Positions 14,864 to 22,063 of a stretch of DNA of 22,063 nucleotides are shown here, one piece after another. Positions within the stretch are counted from its first letter, which is position 1; each line of letters begins with the position of its first letter. The position numbers and the translations under genes are program-made. Origin of the DNA: an uncultured Collinsella sp. (GTDB lineage: Bacteria > Actinomycetota > Coriobacteriia > Coriobacteriales > Coriobacteriaceae). The stretch lies in assembly GCA_900548495.1 (NCBI GenBank), contig URKT01000035.1, positions 1-22,063 of the forward strand. Direction: 5' to 3'. The notes beneath the pieces are model-generated. The model saw only the letters and a program-made list of their open reading frames with translations, ran no database searches and had not been told where the DNA came from.

Positions 14864-15538
14864 ATGCGTATTTTGATCGTCGAGGACGAGCGGGCGCTGT
14901 GTGACGCAATCGCGCGCAGCTTGCGAAACTTGGCGTACAGCGTCGACTGCTGTCACGACGGACAGGAGGCGCTCGACCTACTGGACGTTGAGGCCTTCGA
15001 CCTCGTGGTACTCGACCTCAATCTCCCCCGTATCGACGGCATGACTGTGCTCAGGGAACTTAGGAAAACCGACTGCGAGACCAAGGTACTGATTCTGTCC
15101 GCACGTGGCGGAGTATCCGATAAAGTCGCCGGACTCGATGCCGGCGCCAACGATTACCTCACCAAGCCGTTTCATCTGGACGAGCTTGCGGCAAGGATTC
15201 GCAGCCTTACCCTCAGACGCTTTACACAAAGCGGCATAGTTTTAACCTGCGGAAAGCTCCGCTTTGACACCAAGGCGCGCATCGCTTCTGTGGACAGCGA
15301 GGCTTTATCTCTTACGCGCAAGGAAACGGGAATCTTGGAATACCTGATGCTCAATCAGGGGCGTCCGGTAAGTCAAGAGGAGCTTATAGAGCACGTTTGG
15401 GATAGCAGCGTGAACAGCTTTAGCAACGCAACCCGCGTTCATATCTCGTCACTCCGCAAAAAGCTACGCATTGCTTTGGGATACGACCCGATTCGCAATC
15501 GGATTGGAGAGGGCTACGTTATGGAGGGTGGAGAATGA
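14864..15538 (+). CDS. OmpR/PhoB-family response regulator
   Basis: 224 residues. Receiver domain with acidic pair ED (7-8), phospho-acceptor Asp51 in VVLDLNLP, Ser79 and Lys101 (TKPF). A C-terminal winged helix follows with LSLTRKETGILEYL and a HISSLRKKL recognition region, ending in EGYVME. ATG 14864 has AAGGAG 6 nt upstream. The stop overlaps the kinase start (ATGA), so the pair is coupled. The adjacent divergent redox operon is a possible target, judged only from position. Confidence 0.93.
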   Translation: MRILIVEDERALCDAIARSLRNLAYSVDCCHDGQEALDLLDVEAFDLVVLDLNLPRIDGMTVLRELRKTDCETKVLILSARGGVSDKVAGLDAGANDYLTKPFHLDELAARIRSLTLRRFTQSGIVLTCGKLRFDTKARIASVDSEALSLTRKETGILEYLMLNQGRPVSQEELIEHVWDSSVNSFSNATRVHISSLRKKLRIALGYDPIRNRIGEGYVMEGGE

Positions 15539-16686
15539 AAGGGCTTTCGCTGCAATGGCGCATAACGATTATGACGGCACTGCTCACGTGTGCGGCATGC
15601 GTGCTGACGAACTGCCTGGTCGGTTATACGGGCATGCGCTACATGGATGCCATCGGCAGTGACATCTCGGCCTTTAACGCAACCGGCGAAAATTCGCCCC
15701 AGGCGTTCGACCCAACGAAAGCGGCCCTCGATGACAAGGTCACGATCGTCGTAAACGACGCACAGGAGTCTTTTGGCACGACAGCCTGGTACATCACGGC
15801 TGGAGTCACACTCCTTGGCGGCGTGCTGGCATACTTTGTGAGCGGCCGTGCGCTCAAACCACTACGGGCTTTTGCAGCCCAGGTTGAGCGTGTGCAGCCT
15901 GACAACCTAAGCGAAATCAGACTCAGTGAAGATGTGCCCGCCGAGCTACAACGATGCAGCGCCTCTTTCAACGACATGATCGCTCGTCTTGGCGAAGGGT
16001 TCTCTGCACAGCGTCAGTTTACCGGCAACGCCGCACATGAGCTGCGCACCCCGCTCGCCCTTATACAAGCACAGATTGAACTATTCATCTCCGAGCACTC
16101 CGGTTTGCAACCCGAAACAGCCGAGTTGCTCAGCCTGCTACAAGAACAAACCGAGCGCATGTCTCGAATGACCAAGGTATTGCTCGAGATGAGTGAGCTC
16201 CGCAGCGTTCCTTGCGAGGACGATGTGGAGCTTGGTCCCTTGTCCGAAGAGGTCCTCACCGACCTTGCGCCACTTGCCGAAAATAAGGGCATAGCCCTCA
16301 ATTGTGCTGGAGACGCTTTAGTAATCGGGAGCGACACGCTCCTCTATCGGCTGGTGTTTAACCTAGTCGAAAATGCCATCCGTTACAGCAGCCCCGGCTC
16401 GGCTGTCAACGTCTCCATCTGCGACAACGACAGCCACGTGTTCCTGCGAGTCGAGGACCAGGGCCCGGGAATACCCAAGCAGTACCGTGAGAGCATCTTC
16501 CAGCCGTTCTTTCGTCTAGACAAATCCCGCAGCAGGGCATACGGCGGCGCAGGGCTCGGGCTAGCGCTTGTTTGGGAGATTGCAGCGCTTCACGGTGGCA
16601 CGGTAGAGGTCGAAGCAAGTTCCGAGAACGGAACCACCATGCTCGTAAGGCTTCCAAAACGATCCGCAGCGTTAACCGAACAGTAA
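15535..16686 (+). CDS. Sensor histidine kinase
   Basis: 383 residues. TM1 about 10-30, an extracytoplasmic loop of about 50 residues, TM2 about 84-104, and a HAMP-like linker (ALKPLRAF). HisKA has His168 in NAAHELRTPL. The ATPase has N-box NLVENAIRYS (Asn280), G1 DQGPGIP, F-box FQPFFRLD and G2 GAGLGLA. The small sensor loop suggests a simple envelope or small-molecule signal. Cognate partner of the upstream response regulator. Confidence 0.93.
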   Translation: MKGLSLQWRITIMTALLTCAACVLTNCLVGYTGMRYMDAIGSDISAFNATGENSPQAFDPTKAALDDKVTIVVNDAQESFGTTAWYITAGVTLLGGVLAYFVSGRALKPLRAFAAQVERVQPDNLSEIRLSEDVPAELQRCSASFNDMIARLGEGFSAQRQFTGNAAHELRTPLALIQAQIELFISEHSGLQPETAELLSLLQEQTERMSRMTKVLLEMSELRSVPCEDDVELGPLSEEVLTDLAPLAENKGIALNCAGDALVIGSDTLLYRLVFNLVENAIRYSSPGSAVNVSICDNDSHVFLRVEDQGPGIPKQYRESIFQPFFRLDKSRSRAYGGAGLGLALVWEIAALHGGTVEVEASSENGTTMLVRLPKRSAALTEQ

Positions 16687-16754
16687 AACGAAAGGGGTCC
16701 CGAGCAACAGGGGTACAATTGCTGCTATTGTTGCCAGCTGTTGGGAGATGGATG

Positions 16755-17759
16755 ATGGACTGCGATGGCTACCCATGCGTTCCCATGCCGTTGATGTGCA
16801 CCGCCTTTGTGCCGGGGCAGATTGACGCTGCGGTTGCAGGCATTTCCGAACCCGATTCACGCGCCATCGCCACGGCAGAAGCGCTGTACTTTCGCGGACA
16901 GGCCACGCTCGCCGCCGAGACAGCACGCCCCTATCTTGACGCCACCAATCCCGCACTGCGCTATTCCGCATGCTTTATCTGCGGATATGCCAATCTGTCA
17001 CTCAACCGCATCGCCGATGCCCGCCGTTGCCTTGCGGGCATCCTCGATACGCCAACTGACGAGGAATCGCCCGCCGCCCACGCCACGCATATCCTGTTCG
17101 CCTCAGCCGCGAGCGTCCTGCTGCACTTGCCTTCCCCGTATTCCGCCGTAGAGTTTTATCCTCTTGCGGCGCATCTGCCCGAAGGCCTGCGCCTGTTCGC
17201 CAGCTACGTGATGGCGCATGCCCTGTACCTGCGCGGCGAATATGGCCGCAGTCTAGGCATGGCGGAAAACGCCCTGATCATGAAACAGGGAAGCTATCCC
17301 ATCTCGGAGCTATTCCTGCACTTGTCGGCTTCTATGGCATGCATGAGCCTCAAGGACATCGACGCCGCAAAATCGCACTTCGGAGCTGCTTGGAACATTG
17401 CGCGCCCCGACGGCCTTATCGAGCTCATTGGCGAGCACCACGGCCTTTTGCAGGGGCTCATCGAGGCATGCCTAAAATCGCAATACCCTGACGATTTCGC
17501 ACGCATCATCGAGATTACGTATCGATTCAGCTACGGCTGGCGGCGCATCCACAACCCCGATTCGGGCGAGGACGTGGCCGACGATCTAACGACCACGGAA
17601 TTCACCATGGCCATGCTCGCCTGTCGTGGGTGGACCAACGCCGAAATCGCACGCCATATGGGAGTATCGCCGGGCACCGTCAAAAACCGCCTATCAGGAG
17701 TGTATGCCAAGCTTGGTATCGGAACTCGCGCCGAGCTGGTTGCCCACATGTTGCGCTAG
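16755..17759 (+). CDS. LuxR-family regulator with helical-repeat N-terminal region
   Basis: 334 residues. The C-terminal about 60 residues form a LuxR/NarL helix-turn-helix (TTEFTMAMLACRGWTNAEIA, then ARHMGVSPGTVKNRL and YAKLGIGTRAELVAHML). The N-terminal region is Ala-rich and helical, with paired helices resembling TPR repeats (AEALYFRGQATLAAETARPY; AHALYLRGEYGRSLGMAENA). No receiver domain and no TM. ATG 16755 or 16752 follows GGGAG; the frame extends back into the kinase gene but that part is not convincing. It is in tandem with the two-component genes and just ahead of the giant exported protein, which it might control (inference). Confidence 0.85.
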   Translation: MDCDGYPCVPMPLMCTAFVPGQIDAAVAGISEPDSRAIATAEALYFRGQATLAAETARPYLDATNPALRYSACFICGYANLSLNRIADARRCLAGILDTPTDEESPAAHATHILFASAASVLLHLPSPYSAVEFYPLAAHLPEGLRLFASYVMAHALYLRGEYGRSLGMAENALIMKQGSYPISELFLHLSASMACMSLKDIDAAKSHFGAAWNIARPDGLIELIGEHHGLLQGLIEACLKSQYPDDFARIIEITYRFSYGWRRIHNPDSGEDVADDLTTTEFTMAMLACRGWTNAEIARHMGVSPGTVKNRLSGVYAKLGIGTRAELVAHMLR

Positions 17760-17779
17760 CGGCAGACTGCCCGTCGTAT

Positions 17780-17809
17780 CGAAAGCGCTCCGGGGTCCTG
17801 GCGCTTTCG
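17780..17809. repeat. Hairpin between LuxR gene and surface-protein gene
   Basis: CGAAAGCGC (17780-17788) and GCGCTTTCG (17801-17809) are exact reverse complements with a 12-nt loop, 20 bp after the LuxR stop. No T-run follows directly; it may be a weak terminator or a 3' end structure. Confidence 0.4.
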
Positions 17810-17915
17810 CACGCTCAAATTGGACATTTTGGCCATCGAACGGCACTACCGCCACGTAGCGCCTTCTCGCAAAATTGGATTATTTCCACCGATACCTGCG
17901 GGATGGGAGCCAAAG

Positions 17916-20900
17916 ATGCTTGATCGCCGTTCGCTACTTGTTGCCGGAGCGTCCTCGCTGGCGAGCATTATGTTGCCGCGCGTGCCGGGAAGCGCAAACG
18001 CCTTCATATTGCCGTTCGCGCCCACCAAAGCCTATGCCGACGAAAAAGACCCCTTCAGGGTGCTCGTTCTCTCGCGCACCATGTTCGGTGTGGTCGTGGT
18101 CGACGTCGCCAACAAGAATATGCCCATCACGGGTGCCCAGGTCACGCTCACATCGCGCTATGCCGCAGGCAAGCAGCTCACCGCCACGACCGATGACGAA
18201 GGCACGGCCATCTTTGAGGTCGCGCCGCTTTCGGAAGGCTACGTGGACGAGGCAACGCTTCTCGACGCGTACGACTTTAACGGCGGCATCTCCATTAGCA
18301 TGGTGGGCTACCGTGATGTCGAGATTCCCCTTGCGCGTATCCAGGGCGGCACCGCCATAACCGCGCCCACACGTCCGCTTTCCGACGGCAAGCCGTACTT
18401 CCGCCAGCTCACATTCGACGAATGGGACATCCAGTACGCTGAAGCCACGTTCATGGCATTGCCAAAGGACGACACGGCAAACGACCAACCCGACACGCAC
18501 GCCTTTACCGTGCAGGCACATCTGCCACAGGGTGGACAGGCAACGCTGCGCATCAACAAAGTGATGCCCGCTGCGGGCAGCTCATCCGAAACCGTCACGC
18601 AGATTGGCCAAGTCAAGGCCAGCGCATCGGGCGCGGATAATCTGGCGACGTTCACGCTCGAAGACACGTTCCTCGATGCAGCTTCGGGCCTTCTGGAAGA
18701 AGGGTGTAAGCTGCGCTTTGTCCTCGACTATCAGGGCAAAACCTACACGCTCTCCTCCCCCATGGCCGTTGTCACCGCGCCGGCCGCAAAGGCGGAATCG
18801 GGCTCGACCACCATCATTCCCACCACCATGGACCAAGAGATCGCTCCGTTTGATTTCCCCGCATCGTTTCCCGGCATCGGTGGTAATAAGTTCACGTGTT
18901 GGATGCCCACATTTCCGATCCTCTTCGATTTCTCGTTTGCCGGGTACGTACTGTTTGGCGGAGGATACAAACCAGCCAGCTATATGAACGATTCGGGCAA
19001 CCCTGATCCGGAATACTGGAAGAAATCGCCACGCGAGTCGGGCGCCAAGCAGGCAAACCGCTACCTCGACGAGATGGAGGGGAAGTGGAATCAGTACAAG
19101 AGTATGAGTGCCGGTTCGGGCACCGATCCAAGGAACACTAAGCTGCTTCGCCACCACTGCACGCTGCTATTTACGATGGATATCGCCACGCAGCTGTACG
19201 GCTCGCTCGCCTACGATTGGGTGGGCAAAACCTGGGGTAACAACAACGACCCCGCATACGGCAATATTAAGGCCCTCTTCCAGGTAAGAACCGACCTCAA
19301 TTGGACCGAGCAGTTTACCCTAGGACCGGTGCCCTTTTTCCTAAACGTCAACCCCTGGGTGCTGGCGAAGCTGGCGCTCGCCGTGGGTGCCCACACGCAC
19401 GGCAGCGGCGCGGCGTTTTTTAAAAACATTTCGCTCGACTATTCAAACACGTCGGGCTCGTTCACCATCCAGATCGGGCTTGCCGTCACCTTTGGCGCCG
19501 GCGTTGCTGGCGTCGCTTCGTCTGCCGTGCGCGGCGCCGCATCCCTCACGCTGTTCATTGGGTACGAGAAGGCAGATGGACACCAGCTTCCGCGGCTGCG
19601 CGTAGGTGCAGACGTCGATGTCGATGTGATACTCCAGTTCGTAATGTTCAAGTGGACCACCAAGGCTTGGTCGGGGTCGTGGCCCACACTCCTCGATTCG
19701 TGGAATATGTCGGTGAACAATGGCGACCAGTATGTGCTCCAGCGCTCTGAGCTCGCATTGGGCGGAGATGCGCCTTACACGCTGGATGCCTGTTTCGGCT
19801 CGGCCGGCAACGCCGAGGCGGGTGGTGTGCCGCAATTTATCGCATCGGCCACCATCGTCACCAACGCCGAGCTGCTCGCACGCGCCGAGGTTAAGGCCAC
19901 TGCAAGGAATGTCGCGCCTACCGTACGCGATTGGGACCGGTCGGTCACGCGCATTGAGCTCGAGGCGGATGCAGAAAGCGACGACACGGGACAGGTCGAA
20001 CATTTCGTCCACGCACTGATAGAGAACGACGAAAACGCCGCGCCGATGTATAAGTACACCTATATCGGGCAGGCGAGGGACGCCGCTGCGGACCCCAACG
20101 CCAATTCTGCTGGTGTATCGGAGGACGAGCGTGGCGGCATCAAGCCCTCGAGCGACAATGTGCTGTTTACTGGCGTGCTCAGCGAAGCTCACATGAAGCT
20201 AACGATGATTGCCGGCGTGGAGTGCCTATTCCGTATCGCCTCGGTGCGCTACGGCGACAATGGCCGCTCGCGACTGGTGGTACATACAAAAACAAACGGC
20301 ACGTGGTCCGCTCCCGCACCCGTGGACTTCCCCCTTGGGTTTGGCGAGGGTGACGTGGAGCGCGACGGCATATTCGATTACGACTTCGACGTGGTGGAAT
20401 ATACGGACGGAAGAGGAAACCAGGACGCCTACGTGTTGCTGGTCTCGGGCGAGCGCCGCGACGGCGACAACACCCTTTTCGATGCGGCGAGCACATCCGG
20501 CATACTGTCCGTTGTGCGCCTGCGCATAAGTAACGGCGGAGTTCGCGTGATGTCGCACACGTCGTGGCGCAGCATCTCGCGCGGCCGCCTGCAAGAGGAT
20601 GGCTACCATTGCCTGCAGTGCCCGCGTATCACGGTGGGCAAGACGCTGGTCGACGGGCGCCTGTCGGGTGCCTACCTCCACCGCCGCGGAACCACCGCAG
20701 AAAAGGCGCTCGGCAGCGAGGCTGAGGTTGCGCTGGAATGCTTTACCCTGTGGTCGGATGATTTGGGCGACAGTCTCACGTTCCGTCAGGTCCTCCGCTT
20801 TCCGCAAGCGCCGTCGAGTATCGAGCTAGGCGCGCCCGAGAATATCAACGGCAAAATGGTGGTGCCCGTTGCATACGAGACTGCAGGCGGTTGTGGCTGC

Positions 20901-22063
20901 GCATCGTACGCCGTGATCGGGCAGTCCATCGCGGGCTGGGGCGTTATGTCGCCAGATGCCACAGTACCCCACGCGGTGCCGTGGCCGCAGCACACGGGCT
21001 TTTTGGCAACCGTCAACGAACAACTGCAGCATATTACTTGGACGCGAGGCGCATCGGCATTTGCAACGCAGCCCGTGGGTGCCGCAGGCTGTGGCCCGGC
21101 ATCGTTTAGCGTAAGCAACAACGGCAGGTGCGTGCTCTATGTAGAGAACACCGATGGCAAGGTGGGACAAACCTACGACGAAGAAGGCAACCCGGTAGCA
21201 GTGATGGGCAAGCACTTCCGCATCTTCGCCAGCACCTTGGCAGGCGATCTGTTCACGGAGCCGTTCGTGATGTGCGAGCTGGACCACCCCGTCGATCAGA
21301 TAACGACATTTTTGACGTCGGGGAGCATGCTCTCCGCGCTCGCCACGCACATTGTGAGCGCGGAGAAGAGCGAGGCAGAACTACACGGCATCGAAGTGCC
21401 CTTGGTGGCGTGTGCCACTCCGACGGGCGCGGTCGCTACCTCGGGCGCGGTGGTGCCCGGAGCAGCAGGCGAATCCTTCATGGTCACGGTGCGAAACGAC
21501 GGCAACACCTTGCTGACCGCCGGCACGATCGATCTGTACCGAGAGGGCTCCAGTCAGCCGTTCTCCAGCGCATCCATCGGGTTCGGAGTGAACGCACGCA
21601 TGGCATCGATCTACGATCCAGAGCTTGCCGAGGACGCTTCGGCCAACGACATGACACACGTGAAGTACACGCTCGAGACGCTGGGCGCACATTTTGCAAC
21701 GCACCCGCTAGTAGCCGACAGTGGCAACGCCGTGCTGGCACCGGGTTGCACGGCACAGTTCCGCATGAGCTTCGCCATCCCCGAGAGTTGGAGCGACGAG
21801 GTGGGCAAACGTGTAACGCTGTATGCGAAGGCGCGTAATCTGGTGGCGCTCGATCCCGTAACGCTCGAGGAAATTCGACCGGGCGCAAACTCGGCGCTGG
21901 GTGCCGTACTGCACGAGCTTCATGTGCCCGACGCGGCATGCGAACGCTCAGAAGTTCAGGTCGGCGTATGCGACAACGCGGATACGACGGGGCTTCACGA
22001 TGCACCGATGACGGCGGACGGCAGTGGCGGCTCCGGCGGAAGCAGCTCCGGTAGCGGCAGTGG
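17916..22063 (+). CDS. Giant exported surface protein, 3' end beyond window
   Basis: Open for 1382 codons to the window edge. ATG 17916 follows GGGAG at 6-nt spacing. The N-terminus MLDRRSLLVAGASSLASIML has a twin-Arg followed by a hydrophobic stretch and ANA/AYADE cleavage-like sites, so export by Tat or Sec. Residues about 53-125 look like a beta-sandwich of the carboxypeptidase-regulatory/Cna-B type (VANKNMPITGAQVTLTSRYA ... DDEGTAIFEV). The middle (about 310-600) is aromatic-rich with hydrophobic strands. About 765-960 has repeated strand patterns (NGRSRLVVHTKTNGTWSAP; GNQDAYVLLVSG) that might be a beta-propeller. GGCGCASYAVIG lies near 989. About 1185-1310 resembles a CARDB/Ig-like domain (SFMVTVRNDGNTLLTAGTID). 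The visible end is a Gly/Ser linker (GSGGSGGSSSGSGS), suggesting an anchor or another domain downstream. No enzyme motif recognised. Confidence 0.82.
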   Translation, partial: MLDRRSLLVAGASSLASIMLPRVPGSANAFILPFAPTKAYADEKDPFRVLVLSRTMFGVVVVDVANKNMPITGAQVTLTSRYAAGKQLTATTDDEGTAIFEVAPLSEGYVDEATLLDAYDFNGGISISMVGYRDVEIPLARIQGGTAITAPTRPLSDGKPYFRQLTFDEWDIQYAEATFMALPKDDTANDQPDTHAFTVQAHLPQGGQATLRINKVMPAAGSSSETVTQIGQVKASASGADNLATFTLEDTFLDAASGLLEEGCKLRFVLDYQGKTYTLSSPMAVVTAPAAKAESGSTTIIPTTMDQEIAPFDFPASFPGIGGNKFTCWMPTFPILFDFSFAGYVLFGGGYKPASYMNDSGNPDPEYWKKSPRESGAKQANRYLDEMEGKWNQYKSMSAGSGTDPRNTKLLRHHCTLLFTMDIATQLYGSLAYDWVGKTWGNNNDPAYGNIKALFQVRTDLNWTEQFTLGPVPFFLNVNPWVLAKLALAVGAHTHGSGAAFFKNISLDYSNTSGSFTIQIGLAVTFGAGVAGVASSAVRGAASLTLFIGYEKADGHQLPRLRVGADVDVDVILQFVMFKWTTKAWSGSWPTLLDSWNMSVNNGDQYVLQRSELALGGDAPYTLDACFGSAGNAEAGGVPQFIASATIVTNAELLARAEVKATARNVAPTVRDWDRSVTRIELEADAESDDTGQVEHFVHALIENDENAAPMYKYTYIGQARDAAADPNANSAGVSEDERGGIKPSSDNVLFTGVLSEAHMKLTMIAGVECLFRIASVRYGDNGRSRLVVHTKTNGTWSAPAPVDFPLGFGEGDVERDGIFDYDFDVVEYTDGRGNQDAYVLLVSGERRDGDNTLFDAASTSGILSVVRLRISNGGVRVMSHTSWRSISRGRLQEDGYHCLQCPRITVGKTLVDGRLSGAYLHRRGTTAEKALGSEAEVALECFTLWSDDLGDSLTFRQVLRFPQAPSSIELGAPENINGKMVVPVAYETAGGCGCASYAVIGQSIAGWGVMSPDATVPHAVPWPQHTGFLATVNEQLQHITWTRGASAFATQPVGAAGCGPASFSVSNNGRCVLYVENTDGKVGQTYDEEGNPVAVMGKHFRIFASTLAGDLFTEPFVMCELDHPVDQITTFLTSGSMLSALATHIVSAEKSEAELHGIEVPLVACATPTGAVATSGAVVPGAAGESFMVTVRNDGNTLLTAGTIDLYREGSSQPFSSASIGFGVNARMASIYDPELAEDASANDMTHVKYTLETLGAHFATHPLVADSGNAVLAPGCTAQFRMSFAIPESWSDEVGKRVTLYAKARNLVALDPVTLEEIRPGANSALGAVLHELHVPDAACERSEVQVGVCDNADTTGLHDAPMTADGSGGSGGSSSGSGS

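Noticed and set aside
17934..20807. Several minus-strand frames of 190-250 codons opposite the giant surface-protein gene
   Set aside because: The plus-strand frame is open for 1382 codons with a signal peptide and ribosome site; the minus-strand frames are Arg/Cys/His-rich and fragmentary.

Overview
The window reads as chromosomal DNA of a high-GC, Gram-positive-like anaerobe, most likely a Coriobacteriia member such as Collinsella or a relative. The support is indirect: GC-rich codon use, an OFA-type MFS transporter pair, a CD1871A / membrane 4Fe-4S / redoxin-lipoprotein operon of the kind seen in clostridia, a LuxR-type regulator with a helical-repeat sensor region, a very large exported protein, and many palindromic extragenic repeats. 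No rRNA, tRNA, CRISPR array, intact transposase or phage gene was seen.

Layout. 1-1100: a large hairpin, interlocking inverted repeats and a tRNA-dihydrouridine synthase (minus). 1101-3125: a repeat-rich stretch in which a three-TM protein of unknown function (plus) lies between two ~180 bp palindromic elements in opposite orientation. 3126-6828 (minus): deiminase, atypical transcarbamylase and OFA-type MFS transporter, apparently one transcription unit. 7053-7631: a divergent TetR-type regulator. 7769-9048: a second MFS gene, paralogous to the first, broken by a one-base frameshift. Similar TACCG-containing palindromes lie at the deiminase/TetR divergent promoters and over the -10 box of the second MFS gene, which suggests one regulon.

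9224-12478: a MacB/FtsX-like ABC transporter with ATPase and permease in one chain and an unusually large ectodomain. 12731-14773 (minus): a redox operon in the order 48-residue CXXC membrane peptide, membrane 4Fe-4S protein, thioredoxin-like lipoprotein. It diverges from an OmpR-type response regulator and histidine kinase (14864-16686). A LuxR-type regulator follows, and then a gene for a giant exported protein with a Tat-like signal that runs off the right edge.

The most interesting unit is 3126-9048. Chemistry by family: an agmatine-deiminase-fold enzyme would convert a guanidino compound to a ureido compound plus ammonia. The transcarbamylase would then split the ureido compound, giving carbamoyl phosphate and an amine, with the MFS protein as substrate/product carrier. 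The transcarbamylase lacks the usual HCLP and SMG signatures and no carbamate kinase is present, so the substrate may not be agmatine. That is inference.
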